Positions 8,076 through 16,983 of a DNA stretch of 64,000 nucleotides are shown here, piece by piece (position 1 is the first letter of the stretch; each line of letters begins with the position of its first letter). The notes under the pieces are model-generated. The model ran no database searches. It saw nothing but the letters and a program-made list of their open reading frames with translations, and was not told the DNA's origin. Made by a program: the position numbers and the translations under genes. This stretch comes from Bacteroidota bacterium (GTDB lineage: Bacteria > Bacteroidota > Bacteroidia > Chitinophagales > Chitinophagaceae): the NCBI GenBank assembly GCA_018267955.1, contig JAFDXL010000010.1, forward strand, positions 124,001 through 188,000, given 5' to 3'.

Positions 8076-9437
8076 ATGAAAAGTCTATTTAAAAGCGCAA
8101 TAGGATTAATGGCACTGGGATGGCTCCTTGTCTTTTCCATGCCTGCTGCTAAAGCACAGCCCGGCGCTACTGTAACAATGCAAACCTTTTATGATGAACT
8201 ATCACCATACGGCGAATGGATAAATGATCCTTCTTATGGCTATGTGTGGAGGCCCGATATAGGCGGCGATTTCCGTCCATATTACACCGGGGGGCACTGG
8301 GCATTGACAGAATATGGTAATACATGGGTATCCGACTACGACTGGGGTTGGGCGCCGTTTCACTATGGCCGCTGGACTTACGACGACTATTATGGTTGGG
8401 TATGGATACCCGATACAGAATGGGGCCCTGCATGGGTAACATGGCGAGATGGTGGCGGTTACTATGGCTGGGCGCCTATGGGCCCTAATGTATCTGTCTC
8501 CCTTTCATTTGGCTCCGGTTATGTTGCTCCTTATACATGGTGGACATTTATCCCGTATAACTATGTCTACAGTCCAACATTCTACAGATATTATAGAGGT
8601 CCCAGGTACAACCAGACGATCATCAATCAAACAACGATTATCAATAATAGCTACCACAATAGATATGTATATGGTCCTAGGTCTTCAGATTTTCAACGCC
8701 GTGTAGGCCGCACACCGCAGGTATATAACATTACCAATATAAACAGGCCCCAACGAACTAATATCCGTGGGAATAATGTAAATATCTATCGTCCAGAGGT
8801 AATGGGCAACAGGGGTTCAGCTCGTCCCCAAAGAGTGGTAGATGCTCCCGGTAACAGGGATAATGGTGGCAGGTTTGTACAACCCGGCGGTAATCAAGGG
8901 CAAATGCAGGGCCGCGGTATTGACAGGCAGCGTGCACAGCAGGTACAGCAGCAACAACATAGCCAGCAGGTTATCGAAAATAACAGGCAGCAGCAATGGG
9001 ATCGCCAGCGTGCACAACAGGTAGAGCAAGGCCGCCAGCAGCAACAGCAAGTTCAAAGGCAACAATTGGAGCAAAGCCGTATGCAGCAAGTACAACAGCA
9101 ACAAGTACAAAGGCAACAGATGGAGCAACAACGCCAGCAGCAAATGCAGCAGCAACAAATACAAAGGCAACAAATGGAACAAAGCCGTATGCAGCAAGTA
9201 CAACAGCAACAAGTACAAAGGCAACAGATGGAGCAACAACGCCAGCAGCAAATGCAACAGCAGCAACAACAAATGCAAAGACAACAAATGGAACAGCGCC
9301 AGCAGCAAATGCAACGCCAGCAGATACAAAGACAAGAAATACAACAACAACGAATGGAACAACGTCCGCAAATGCAACCGCAGCGCATGGAGCAAAGAGC
9401 CCCCGACGGCGGTGGCCACCAGGGGTTCAGAAGATAG
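8076..9437 (+). CDS. Exported DUF6600-type protein with Gln/Met/Arg-rich repeat tail
   Basis: This is a 453-residue exported protein with a signal peptide of about 27 residues (ending PAAKAQ). Residues about 35-165 are Trp/Tyr/Gly-rich with repeated WxxD, WAPFHYGRW and YGWAPMGPN segments, the pattern of DUF6600 proteins. A basic Asn/Arg linker follows. From about residue 270 the chain is Gln-rich with regular Arg, Met, Val and Glu, including a duplicated 36-residue block. The tail is probably disordered or helical and sticky, and the function is unknown. The gene stands alone between a divergent neighbour and a clear downstream terminator. Confidence 0.83.
   Translation: MKSLFKSAIGLMALGWLLVFSMPAAKAQPGATVTMQTFYDELSPYGEWINDPSYGYVWRPDIGGDFRPYYTGGHWALTEYGNTWVSDYDWGWAPFHYGRWTYDDYYGWVWIPDTEWGPAWVTWRDGGGYYGWAPMGPNVSVSLSFGSGYVAPYTWWTFIPYNYVYSPTFYRYYRGPRYNQTIINQTTIINNSYHNRYVYGPRSSDFQRRVGRTPQVYNITNINRPQRTNIRGNNVNIYRPEVMGNRGSARPQRVVDAPGNRDNGGRFVQPGGNQGQMQGRGIDRQRAQQVQQQQHSQQVIENNRQQQWDRQRAQQVEQGRQQQQQVQRQQLEQSRMQQVQQQQVQRQQMEQQRQQQMQQQQIQRQQMEQSRMQQVQQQQVQRQQMEQQRQQQMQQQQQQMQRQQMEQRQQQMQRQQIQRQEIQQQRMEQRPQMQPQRMEQRAPDGGGHQGFRR
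9052..9268 (+). repeat. Near-identical 108-base tandem duplication inside the Gln-rich tail
   Basis: Two consecutive copies of a 108-base unit encode 36 residues each, running from one SRMQQVQQQQVQ block to the next. They differ by only a few silent or conservative changes, such as gag/gaa and ttg/atg. Smaller QRQQMEQ units flank them. The limits are approximate. In-frame gain or loss of a copy would change tail length without breaking the gene. Confidence 0.8.
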
Positions 9438-9461
9438 TAAGTGTTGGTTAATGGTGAATAG

Positions 9462-9489
9462 GAGTCCCGATTTTTCGGGGCTCTTTTTT
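9462..9489 (+). terminator. Rho-independent terminator after the DUF6600 gene
   Basis: GAGTCCCGA and TCGGGGCTC form a stem around a short T loop, followed by six T. The convergent ROK gene ends immediately beyond it. Confidence 0.85.
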
Positions 9490-10465
9490 ATTCTTCAACT
9501 TCTTGCGGCGGCGCTCCATGGTGCCATACCAATGCAGCTGCTCCTAAAATAGCAGCATCTGCATCAGGCAATGAAGACAAGAGAAGCTTAACTTTATTTT
9601 TATATACATGTAGCAGGTTTTGTTCCATGTATTTCTTTGCAGGGTTTAATAATATATCTCCGGCCTTGGCCAGTCCGCCAAAAAACACAAAAGCCTCCGG
9701 CGATGTCATCGCCACAGCATCTGCCAGCACCTGCCCCAGTATTATTGCTGTATAATCAAATATTTCCAACGCCAGGGCGTCACCTCCTCGTGCAGCTTCT
9801 GTTACAATTCTGCCGGTGATCATTCCTTTATGGCGCCTTAATACACTTTCATCAGTTCTCACATTCAGCCATTTTTCAGCTGTAAGTGCTATGCCTGTTG
9901 CAGAGGCATATTGCTCCAGGCATCCGTATCTGCCGCAGCTGCATTCTCTCCCACCCTCTCTTACTGCTGTAATATGGCCCATTTCTCCGGCAAAGCTATC
10001 ATGTCCGTATATCAACTGGCCATTCGCAACAATACCACTGCCCAACCCGGTACCAAGCGTCAGCATAATGAAATCCTTCATGCCTTTGGCGCTTCCATAA
10101 CGCATTTCTCCCAGGGCTGCTGCATTAGCATCATTGGTAAGCCATGCCGGCAATTGCAACATATCACTCACCAGTTTACATATAGGTATTACGCCATGCC
10201 ACTCCAGGTTCGTAGCATTGTCTATCTCTCCTGTATAGTGGTTGGCAAGTGGTGCCCCAATGCCAATGCCAAGGATATTATCTTTTCCCGCTTTTTTCAA
10301 AAGGGGTGATAATTCTTTTTTTAATGCTTTTAAATAGAGGTTAATGGTAGCAAAGCCTTTCGTTGGCATACTTCCCTGTTCTACTATATTGCCTTCTTCA
10401 TCTACTATACCAAAAGCTGTATTTGTTCCGCCTATATCAATGCCCAGAGCCAATGGTTGCGTCAT
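9488..10465 (-). CDS. ROK-family sugar kinase (glucokinase-like)
   Basis: This 325-residue ROK protein probably phosphorylates a hexose with ATP in the cytoplasm. The N-terminal phosphate loop is LGIDIGGTNTAFGIVD. LTLGTGLGSGIV is the second nucleotide motif, and GHITAVREGGRECSCGRYGCLEQ carries the ROK His and Cys zinc-site residues. There is no DNA-binding domain, so it is a kinase rather than a repressor. Its start overlaps the sugar-transporter gene by 29 bases, giving an uptake-phosphorylation pair. Glucose is the likely substrate but is not proven by sequence. Confidence 0.9.
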   Translation of the reverse strand: MTQPLALGIDIGGTNTAFGIVDEEGNIVEQGSMPTKGFATINLYLKALKKELSPLLKKAGKDNILGIGIGAPLANHYTGEIDNATNLEWHGVIPICKLVSDMLQLPAWLTNDANAAALGEMRYGSAKGMKDFIMLTLGTGLGSGIVANGQLIYGHDSFAGEMGHITAVREGGRECSCGRYGCLEQYASATGIALTAEKWLNVRTDESVLRRHKGMITGRIVTEAARGGDALALEIFDYTAIILGQVLADAVAMTSPEAFVFFGGLAKAGDILLNPAKKYMEQNLLHVYKNKVKLLLSSLPDADAAILGAAALVWHHGAPPQEVEE

Positions 10466-11861
10466 AATCTATTCCTTGTTTTTGTAATATACGTTTTGCT
10501 GTTAAACCGTACCATGCAAGGTAAATAAATCCTGCCACAGGTACCCAATACGAGGCATGAATGCCAACCGATGGCATGTCTGCCAGTGCCCCTTGTATGG
10601 GTGGAATAACGGCCCCGCCTAATATCATCATAATAAGTAATGCAGAGCCCTGGTTCGTGTATTTGCCTAATCCTGCTATAGCAAGGTTAAAGATGCAAGG
10701 CCACATTACACTTAAAAACAGGCCACCGCTCATGATCGAATATAATGCCAGGTTTCCATCCGTAAACAAGCCCACCAACAATAATAAGATCGCTGTAATG
10801 CTAAATAGCACCAGCGTCTTCGCAGGCTTTTCCTGTCCTATGAATTTAATAATAACAAACAGTACTATCCATACAGAATAAAGCAACAGGTCATTTATCT
10901 CTGCTCCCCTCAGCACACTAAAACCAAGCACAATGCCAAATATTGCAAACGGTATTATAAATGAGAGCACGCCATATAAAACACCTTTTACATTGAATAT
11001 GCGCAGCGTACTGGTCATGCGTCCTATCATCAGGCTGCCCCAATACAGGGATATGTATTTATCTACCTGTGTATGATCAATTCCTTTTATTTCTGCTTTG
11101 CCCAGCAAGGCTCCAAGGTTGCTTGGTATAGTTACTTCTGTACCTACATATACAAATATGGCAATCATACCCAGCACCAGCTGCGGATATTGCAGCGCAC
11201 CGATCTTTTTTTCCATGCTATCATCCGCAGCAATTTTGGGCAGTTTTACAACTGCCATCAATATGGCTAACCCAATGAGTAAAACAGATAAGACTACGTA
11301 TGGCGCTTTTACATTATCCAGCCCTATTACTTCGTCTTGCCCGGGTGTTATCTTACCATAAAGTGCATAAGCCAGCAACACAGGCCCTAAAGTGGTACCT
11401 AATGAATTAATTCCGCCTGCAAGATTCAGCCGGTGAGAGCCTTTCGATGCGTCTCCCAGGTTGATGACGAAAGGGTTGGCAACGATCTGCAGCAGTGCAA
11501 ATCCAAGAGCTATTATAAACAACCCTACAAGAAAGTATATATAGGACGATGTATTTACCGCGGGTATAAATAGCAATGCTCCGCAGGCAGATATCAAAAG
11601 CCCGAGTATAAGCCCCTTTTTATACCCGATCTTATTCAGCGGATCGCCGGAAGTAAGCGACACCAGGAAATAAATAAGTGACCCTACAAAATAGGCGAGG
11701 TAAAATGCAGAATCAACCAATTGAGATTGAAACTGTGTAAGCGAGAAATTTTTCTTGAACATGGGTATCAGCACACCGTTAGATGCGGCGACAAATCCCC
11801 AGAAGAAAAAAAGCAATATGATGGCAATAAAGGCTGGTCTTTGTTGGTTTTGATTAGCCAT
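10437..11861 (-). CDS. FucP-type MFS sugar transporter
   Basis: This 474-residue membrane protein has about 12 hydrophobic helices and belongs to the FucP/GluP branch of the major facilitator superfamily, which are sugar:H+ symporters. The family hallmark FWGFVAASNGVLIPMFKK is in the first helix and loop, and the second half has the IMMILGGAVIPPIQGALAD segment. I chose the ATG giving MANQNQQRPAF; the longer reading adds a non-conserved polar extension. It overlaps the downstream ROK kinase by 29 bases, so both are made together. Confidence 0.9.
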   Translation of the reverse strand: MANQNQQRPAFIAIILLFFFWGFVAASNGVLIPMFKKNFSLTQFQSQLVDSAFYLAYFVGSLIYFLVSLTSGDPLNKIGYKKGLILGLLISACGALLFIPAVNTSSYIYFLVGLFIIALGFALLQIVANPFVINLGDASKGSHRLNLAGGINSLGTTLGPVLLAYALYGKITPGQDEVIGLDNVKAPYVVLSVLLIGLAILMAVVKLPKIAADDSMEKKIGALQYPQLVLGMIAIFVYVGTEVTIPSNLGALLGKAEIKGIDHTQVDKYISLYWGSLMIGRMTSTLRIFNVKGVLYGVLSFIIPFAIFGIVLGFSVLRGAEINDLLLYSVWIVLFVIIKFIGQEKPAKTLVLFSITAILLLLVGLFTDGNLALYSIMSGGLFLSVMWPCIFNLAIAGLGKYTNQGSALLIMMILGGAVIPPIQGALADMPSVGIHASYWVPVAGFIYLAWYGLTAKRILQKQGIDYDATIGSGH

Positions 11862-11970
11862 AGATAAGTATTGGTGAAGAAAGATAATGCATTTGCTTTT
11901 ATTAGCACACCATTGGATATTTTTTGGCATTTGACTATAACTTGTAACATGGTTTGCATGATTATCTCCT

Positions 11971-11978
11971 TACTTTTG
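11971..11978 (+). promoter_or_regulatory. Promoter -7 box upstream of the NTF2-like gene
   Basis: TACTTTTG matches TAnnTTTG, 24 bases before the ATG at 12002. A TTTG lies at 11953-11956, closer than the usual -33 spacing. Confidence 0.55.
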
Positions 11979-12001
11979 CGCACGAAGCACAATAGATAGA
12001 G

Positions 12002-12418
12002 ATGTACATGAACCTGAACGATTTTTTTGATATATACGCAACTGCACTTTCTAATTACGATACCAAAGGGATGGCTTTTTTATATGCCTCACCCTGCATT
12101 TTTATTTCTAACGAAAAGTCAACCGTATTCTCCGAGCCCAGCCAGTTAGAAGGTTTATTCAACCAGGGAATCGGGTTTTATAAGCAATATGGCATCACAA
12201 ACGTTGTAGCCGAGCTGCGTAGCTGGCGCCATATTACAGATAAGATCATTATAGCAAAACTGCGTTGGAAATATTGCGATGAAAACAATACACTTTTATA
12301 CGACTGCGATTACGAATACATCCTCAAAGCGGATAAACATGGCAAATGGAAAATAGAAATGGCTATATCCATTAATGAGAAAGAACGTATGGAGGCCTGG
12401 CTGAAGAATAAACGTTGA
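12002..12418 (+). CDS. NTF2/SnoaL-like fold protein
   Basis: This 138-residue cytoplasmic protein has the size and pattern of the NTF2-like cone fold: an N-terminal helix (NDFFDIYATALSNYDTKGMAFLYASPC) then alternating strands ending in a WKIEMAISIN strand. No catalytic residues can be named with confidence; many relatives bind small molecules or have no known activity. Two in-frame ATGs six bases apart (12002 and 12008) are both possible starts. The next gene begins 17 bases downstream on the same strand, so they may be co-transcribed. Confidence 0.7.
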   Translation: MYMNLNDFFDIYATALSNYDTKGMAFLYASPCIFISNEKSTVFSEPSQLEGLFNQGIGFYKQYGITNVVAELRSWRHITDKIIIAKLRWKYCDENNTLLYDCDYEYILKADKHGKWKIEMAISINEKERMEAWLKNKR

Positions 12419-12435
12419 TTTGTATCTTGTGCTGA

Positions 12436-13200
12436 ATGAGACGGTCAGCATTGTATATATTAACTATTTTATCCTTGCAGGGCTGTGCTATCCGATCCGT
12501 ATATATTCCCTCAACACAAAATACGCCGCTTTTTAACAAGACCAGGGAATTAACAGGCGCTGTCTATCCGGGCGCCAATCATACAGAATTTCAGTTCGCT
12601 GCCAATCCTGTTAACCACCTTGCCGTTACTGCTAATGGCAACCTGGGCATCGGGATTGTAGGCTTAGAGGCCGGCGGCGGGTTTTACAATTATAGCAGCA
12701 CCGGCAAAATCAGGTATGAACTGTTGGCAGGCTACGGCTACTTCTATAATTCAAGCCACCAAACCAACATACCCTCTATTCTTATCGGTAAAAATATAGA
12801 CTATGACGTATATGCGCGTTACTATAAGCACTATATACAGCCGGCCATAGGTTACTTCGGCAGCATGGATTATTATAATATCCACTACTCCTTTTCGCTG
12901 TCGGTGCAGTTGGGTGTTAACTATTTCTCCAGTTACCAATATAGGGAAACTGATCCTTACCGTTCACCGATTGATCCGTTATATGTTGTTGATAAGGATT
13001 ATGAAAATAAATACCTCTTCACCATACAGCCATCCATCACTAATAAAGTAGGTTATAAGGATAAGTTCTTCGTCGTTTTACAGCTACAGACAATTAGCCC
13101 TTACTCAAGGCAGATCGATGTCAGTAACACAAAATTTTCAAGTGGCTTTTTGATCAGCACGGGTATGCAATATAATTTACAGATCAGGCATAAAAAGTAG
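12436..13200 (+). CDS. Outer-membrane lipoprotein of unknown function
   Basis: This 254-residue protein has a lipoprotein signal peptide with lipobox LQGC (Cys17), so it should be lipid-anchored. The body is rich in Tyr, Asn and Gly with alternating hydrophobic residues (YELLAGYGYFYNSS, YYKHYIQPAIGYFGS, SFSLSVQLGVNYFSS). This pattern suits a small beta-barrel or beta-rich outer-membrane protein. It follows the NTF2-like gene by 17 bases. I recognise no named family. Confidence 0.72.
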   Translation: MRRSALYILTILSLQGCAIRSVYIPSTQNTPLFNKTRELTGAVYPGANHTEFQFAANPVNHLAVTANGNLGIGIVGLEAGGGFYNYSSTGKIRYELLAGYGYFYNSSHQTNIPSILIGKNIDYDVYARYYKHYIQPAIGYFGSMDYYNIHYSFSLSVQLGVNYFSSYQYRETDPYRSPIDPLYVVDKDYENKYLFTIQPSITNKVGYKDKFFVVLQLQTISPYSRQIDVSNTKFSSGFLISTGMQYNLQIRHKK

Positions 13201-13245
13201 CCCCTGCCAACGCACGATCTATTTTGAATATATGTCGCGAAAATA

Positions 13246-13902
13246 CTAGCCCGGTATCCTGGCCATGTATTTGGTCATTTCTTTTATCTGGCTTACAACC
13301 TGGTCGTTGGTAGCCTTCGCACTTTTAGCTTTATTAAAATAAAGTTTCGCGCTTTTAAAATCGCGTCTTTGCAGGTACAGGCTCGATAATTGTAAAAAAG
13401 CAGTTGCTTTACTGTCTTCATCAGGCAGCCCTATTTTTACCGCCTTACGCAAATGCTCCAGCGCGGCCTTGGTATCGCCCTTTTTATAGGCAATGCTTCC
13501 CAGTTGCAGATAAGCTGTTCCTTCATATTCTTTTTCAGGCATGCCCGCTTCGAGGCCTTTTTTCAGATCTGCCTCCGCTTTATCCAGGTCTTCACCCATT
13601 GTACTGAAATTAGCCCGCAGCATATAGTAAGATGACCTGATGGGTTTATACAGCAGGTTAGGATATTTTACTTTATCCAGCAATTTCTGCGCACCTTCCA
13701 TATCGCCATTTTCTACATATCCCTGTATTAATGTCATTGGGCCTACCATAAAATGGGCGGTCACCATAATGATCGCTACCAAAAACGGTATCCATGCTAT
13801 CCACCAGGTTACGGAAAAGCCGGTCCAAAAACCAAGGGCTATCAGTACTACGGCAAGTAATAAACGATTATTAACTAAAAAACGGCGAAGCGTACTTTTC
13901 AT
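13246..13902 (-). CDS. Membrane-anchored tetratricopeptide repeat protein
   Basis: This 218-residue protein has two closely spaced N-terminal membrane helices (about residues 14-27 and 31-52) followed by about four TPR-like helical pairs. The clearest are AYLQLGSIAYKKGDTKAALEHLRKAV and AFLQLSSLYLQRRDFKSAKLYFNKAK, described here by their ends. TPR proteins act as protein-protein scaffolds; the partner is unknown. The gene is transcribed alone from a promoter with an exact -7 box, divergent from the methyltransferase gene. Confidence 0.82.
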   Translation of the reverse strand: MKSTLRRFLVNNRLLLAVVLIALGFWTGFSVTWWIAWIPFLVAIIMVTAHFMVGPMTLIQGYVENGDMEGAQKLLDKVKYPNLLYKPIRSSYYMLRANFSTMGEDLDKAEADLKKGLEAGMPEKEYEGTAYLQLGSIAYKKGDTKAALEHLRKAVKIGLPDEDSKATAFLQLSSLYLQRRDFKSAKLYFNKAKSAKATNDQVVSQIKEMTKYMARIPG

Positions 13903-13921
13903 TCCTCTTAAAAATTGGCTG

Positions 13922-13929
13922 CAAAGGTA
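13922..13929 (-). promoter_or_regulatory. Promoter -7 box upstream of the TPR gene
   Basis: The minus strand reads TACCTTTG, followed by CAGCC, 20 bases before the start codon. It is an exact consensus match. Confidence 0.6.
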
Positions 13930-14001
13930 GTATTAATTTGTTCATTGCCTCGGCCAATCAAATAATAAACACAAACAATATAATGTACCTACAATAGAAT
14001 A

Positions 14002-14035
14002 TACCTTTGCATTCAATTTTTGCTGATTACTTTTG
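14002..14035 (+). promoter_or_regulatory. Two candidate -7 boxes upstream of the methyltransferase/PAP2 pair
   Basis: TACCTTTG (14002-14009) and TACTTTTG (14028-14035) both match TAnnTTTG. The second would start transcription within a few bases of the ATG at 14045 and give a nearly leaderless message; the first would give a leader of about 30 bases. Confidence 0.5.
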
Positions 14036-14044
14036 CACTTGATT

Positions 14045-14782
14045 ATGGAACAGAAAGATTGGTACGAAAGCTGGTTTGGCTCTCCTTACTATAAGATATT
14101 GTACCAAAACCGTGATGAATCTGAAGCGCGTGAATTTGTAGAAACACTGCTTCAATACTTACAGCCAAAGCCGGGCTGCAAAATGGTAGACATTGCCTGC
14201 GGCGATGGACGATACGCGGTGCAGCTTGCAGATCATGGTTATGATGTTACCGGCATCGACCTCAGTCATCTGAGCATCGAAATGGCTAAGGCCCACGAGA
14301 ACGACCATATGCATTTCTATGTGCAGGATATGCGCTTTCCCTTTTACATTAATTATTTTGATTACGCTTTCAATTTCTTCACCAGCTTCGGATATTTTGC
14401 AAATGACCGCGATCATATGATGGCCGCTAAAGCATTTGCTGCCGGTTTAAAGAAAGATGGTTTGCTGATTGTTGACTATCTCAATCCTGATGCTATTCTT
14501 AAATGCCTGGTACCGGAGTCCATAGTAACACGTGGCAGTTATACTTTCCATATTAAAAAACGCCTGGAACGCAACCATATTATTAAAGAGATAGCGTTTG
14601 TAGATGCAGATAACAAATCGAGGCATTATACCGAAAGTGTAGCCACCTTTGGCCTGGGCGATTTTGAACGCATGTTCGGTGCAGCGAAGTTATCTTTGAT
14701 CGCTACCTTTGGCGATTATAAGCTGAACGCTTACGATGCGGCCACGTCTCCGAGAATGATAATGATATTTAAAAAACAGTAG
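14045..14782 (+). CDS. Class I SAM-dependent methyltransferase
   Basis: This 245-residue cytoplasmic enzyme has a Rossmann-type methyltransferase domain. The SAM-binding motif I is MVDIACGDGRYAVQLADHG, the acidic end of strand 2 is in VTGIDLS, and motif II/III is in FDYAFNFFTSFGYF. The ATG at 14045 (MEQKDWYESWF) is preferred over an upstream TTG. The stop codon overlaps by one base the GTG start of the PAP2 gene, so the two are translationally coupled. The substrate is unknown; the lipid-phosphatase partner hints at an envelope molecule. Confidence 0.85.
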   Translation: MEQKDWYESWFGSPYYKILYQNRDESEAREFVETLLQYLQPKPGCKMVDIACGDGRYAVQLADHGYDVTGIDLSHLSIEMAKAHENDHMHFYVQDMRFPFYINYFDYAFNFFTSFGYFANDRDHMMAAKAFAAGLKKDGLLIVDYLNPDAILKCLVPESIVTRGSYTFHIKKRLERNHIIKEIAFVDADNKSRHYTESVATFGLGDFERMFGAAKLSLIATFGDYKLNAYDAATSPRMIMIFKKQ

Positions 14783-15399
14783 TGCAATCTTTATTCGAAC
14801 GGTTAATAGCCTGGGACTACAAAGTCTGGTTCTATATGAACACGGTTTGGCATAATTCCGTGCTCGATGCTATTGTACCTTATCTGCGCAATCCTTTTAC
14901 ATGGGCGCCGCTCTACCTGTTCCTGCTCATGTTCATCACCATCAATTTTGGCCGCAAGGGCTGGATGTGGTGCGTATTCTTCCTGCTCACTTTTGCCTGT
15001 AGCGACCAGCTGAGTGCTCACCTGATGAAACCTTATTTTCACAGGATACGCCCCTGCAACAATCCTTACCTGATGCAGCTGGTACACAGGCTGGTTGATT
15101 GCGGCAGTGGATTTAGTTTCCCTTCCTCACATGCGGCCAACCATTTTGCATTAGCTGTTTTTGGCAGCCTTACATTAAGCAAAAGAATCAAACATATATG
15201 GCCGGTAGCTATTACATGGGCTTTATTAGTAGCCTATTCGCAAGTGTATGTTGGGGTGCATTTTCCCATCGACGTTACTGCAGGCGGCATAGTAGGCATA
15301 TTTGTTGGCAGTATAACAGGGATGTTATTCAACAGGTTTTATGATTTGAGCAAACCGTCAACCAAACCTGTACCAACCATTACTTCTGCGAACCAATAA
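14782..15399 (+). CDS. PAP2-family lipid phosphatase
   Basis: This 205-residue integral membrane phosphatase removes phosphate from lipid phosphates or undecaprenyl pyrophosphate. All three family motifs are visible: K-x-RP region MKPYFHRIRP, PSSHAANHF with the catalytic His, and SQVYVGVHFPIDVTAG with the nucleophile-side His. About five membrane helices are predicted. The start is a GTG that shares its G with the TAG stop of the preceding methyltransferase. The last 20 bases overlap the convergent DUF4476 gene. A role in undecaprenyl phosphate recycling is plausible but not proven. Confidence 0.9.
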   Translation: MQSLFERLIAWDYKVWFYMNTVWHNSVLDAIVPYLRNPFTWAPLYLFLLMFITINFGRKGWMWCVFFLLTFACSDQLSAHLMKPYFHRIRPCNNPYLMQLVHRLVDCGSGFSFPSSHAANHFALAVFGSLTLSKRIKHIWPVAITWALLVAYSQVYVGVHFPIDVTAGGIVGIFVGSITGMLFNRFYDLSKPSTKPVPTITSANQ

Positions 15400-16123
15400 A
15401 GGCATTGAACTGATCTTTTGATTCCTGCTGAGAAAATTCTGATTGCAGATCTCTATAATTACTCTTATCCGACACATTCTTGTAAGCCCATTTGGCAAAG
15501 TCCAGTTTAGTATCTTCAAAGTTTAGCCATCCCAGCATACTGCGTACCTGTGCTGTGTTATATGTACGCGTTTCCAGGGTTGCTTTCAGTACTTTTGCCT
15601 TATCCAGGTCCCCGGGTTTTGCCTCTACTTTAGACTCCAGGTCATTCATATCAGCCTTGCCCAGGCTTCCATTGCTGTAGATATCATCGGTATGGGGCTT
15701 TCTGTTTTCTTTGTAGGTATCATCATTAAAGCCTCCATTATTACCCTCCGCATAAGCTTCTTCGCCTGTGTTGCCATCTAAGTATTCGGTCCCGAGGCTA
15801 ATGGTATGCGCACCCATATCATACACAAGGGTTACAATGCTTCCCGCGGGAACTTTTATATTGGCACCGTATATCAGCCTTGCTTTGCCTGCATCACCAT
15901 CCCTATAGGCATAAAAGCGATATATACGCAGGTAATGCCTTCCGGGTGGTAAATCACCTATCGTTAAAGACGCACCCGCTTTCCTGTAATGCCTTGAGTC
16001 TATAGCTACTGTAATAGGGGCATTATCTGCCAGGCGCACTTTTAATATGCTCGGTGTATGGTTTTTTGAGAATCCACTAACCGATACCAGCAGCGACATT
16101 AATAGAATAAGTAACTTTTTCAT
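15380..16123 (-). CDS. Exported DUF4476 protein
   Basis: This 247-residue protein has an N-terminal signal peptide (MKKLLILLMSLLVSVSGFS), a beta-rich first half (ITVAIDSRHYRKAGASLTIG, LPPGRHYLRIYRF) and a helical C-terminal DUF4476 domain. The domain is marked by RTYNTAQVRSMLGWLNFE and KLDFAKWAYKNVSD. DUF4476 proteins are common in Bacteroidota and have no established role. The gene ends inside the convergent PAP2 gene with a 20-base overlap, so no terminator can separate them. It is transcribed alone. Confidence 0.87.
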   Translation of the reverse strand: MKKLLILLMSLLVSVSGFSKNHTPSILKVRLADNAPITVAIDSRHYRKAGASLTIGDLPPGRHYLRIYRFYAYRDGDAGKARLIYGANIKVPAGSIVTLVYDMGAHTISLGTEYLDGNTGEEAYAEGNNGGFNDDTYKENRKPHTDDIYSNGSLGKADMNDLESKVEAKPGDLDKAKVLKATLETRTYNTAQVRSMLGWLNFEDTKLDFAKWAYKNVSDKSNYRDLQSEFSQQESKDQFNAFIGSQK

Positions 16124-16206
16124 ACGATATGCCTACTATGAATTTAGCGATATTAATCTGCTGTTAGATGTTTAAAAAGATCAAAATGATTAATCCGTTA
16201 TATTTT

Positions 16207-16947
16207 TTAACCCTCTATTAACAGAGCGCATATAATGCCGGCAGATACGGCTGCATTAAGGCTTTCTGCACCACCCTTCCTGGGAATGGTTATTTGTTGT
16301 GTCGCTATATTCAACAACTCCTCGGAAATACCCTTCGATTCGTTACCTATAAGGATAAAGCCCGGTGTCTTTTCCTTTAGTTTATAAATATTTTCTCCCC
16401 CCAGTGTTGCCGCATATACAGGCGATTTCAGTTTACTAAACACAGCATCAAGTTCTTCTTTATGTAGGTTCACCCTTAAATGCCCGCCCATTGCAGATTG
16501 TATCACTTTAGGATTATAAAAATCCACGCTACCCGGGGAAGCGATAACATGATTAATCCCGAACCAATCTGCTATACGGATGATGGTACCCATATTTCCC
16601 GGATCCTGCAGCGTATCAAGGGCAATGCACCATGCTCCCGCGGCAATTGGTTTCGGTGTTTTATTAGAATAGGCGACTAATATTACCTGGTTAGCTGTTT
16701 GCAGTCCCGTGATAGACTCCAGGTGGTGCGGCTCTGCATGGATCACTTCTGCTTCCGGATGTTTTGCCAGCAGGTCTGTATTCATTTTTACCCAGTCCGT
16801 AAGGGCTACTACCATCTGTATTTTACAGTCCGATGCCAGCCATTCTTCTGCCAGTTTCTCTCCTTCCACTACATAAGTGCCATGTTCATTACGATTTTTT
16901 TGCTGGGATAGTGCCCGAATATATTTATTTTGCGCCTTGGTTAACAT
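16207..16947 (-). CDS. TrmH/SpoU-family RNA 2'-O-methyltransferase
   Basis: This 246-residue enzyme methylates the 2'-O of a ribose in rRNA or tRNA using SAM. It has an N-terminal substrate-binding domain with the IRALSQQKNRNEHGTYVVEG opening. The C-terminal SPOUT knot has ALDTLQDPGNMGTIIRIADW (motif 1), FILIGNESKGIS (motif 2) and IPRKGGAESLNAAVSAGI (motif 3). The start is the ATG giving MLTKAQNKYI. It is divergent from tamL, with 36 bases between start codons. The exact RNA target cannot be told from sequence. Confidence 0.9.
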   Translation of the reverse strand: MLTKAQNKYIRALSQQKNRNEHGTYVVEGEKLAEEWLASDCKIQMVVALTDWVKMNTDLLAKHPEAEVIHAEPHHLESITGLQTANQVILVAYSNKTPKPIAAGAWCIALDTLQDPGNMGTIIRIADWFGINHVIASPGSVDFYNPKVIQSAMGGHLRVNLHKEELDAVFSKLKSPVYAATLGGENIYKLKEKTPGFILIGNESKGISEELLNIATQQITIPRKGGAESLNAAVSAGIICALLIEG

Positions 16948-16953
16948 CAATAG

Positions 16954-16961
16954 CAAATCTA
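16954..16961 (-). promoter_or_regulatory. Promoter -7 box upstream of the RNA methyltransferase
   Basis: The minus strand reads TAGATTTG, an exact TAnnTTTG match only seven bases before the ATG. A transcript from it would be leaderless. Confidence 0.5.
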
Positions 16962-16983
16962 AATAATTGTCCCAAGCCGAAAC

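Noticed and set aside
9052-9300. Repeats that might be a CRISPR array
   Set aside because: The repeat units are adjacent without unique spacers, keep a reading frame, and encode a Gln-rich tail.
8817-9419. Long Leu-rich and Cys-rich reading frames on the minus strand opposite the Gln-rich tail
   Set aside because: They are the mirror of CAG/CAA repeats read antisense, which give CTG/TTG (Leu) and TGC/TGT (Cys) runs; the plus-strand gene with a signal peptide explains the sequence.
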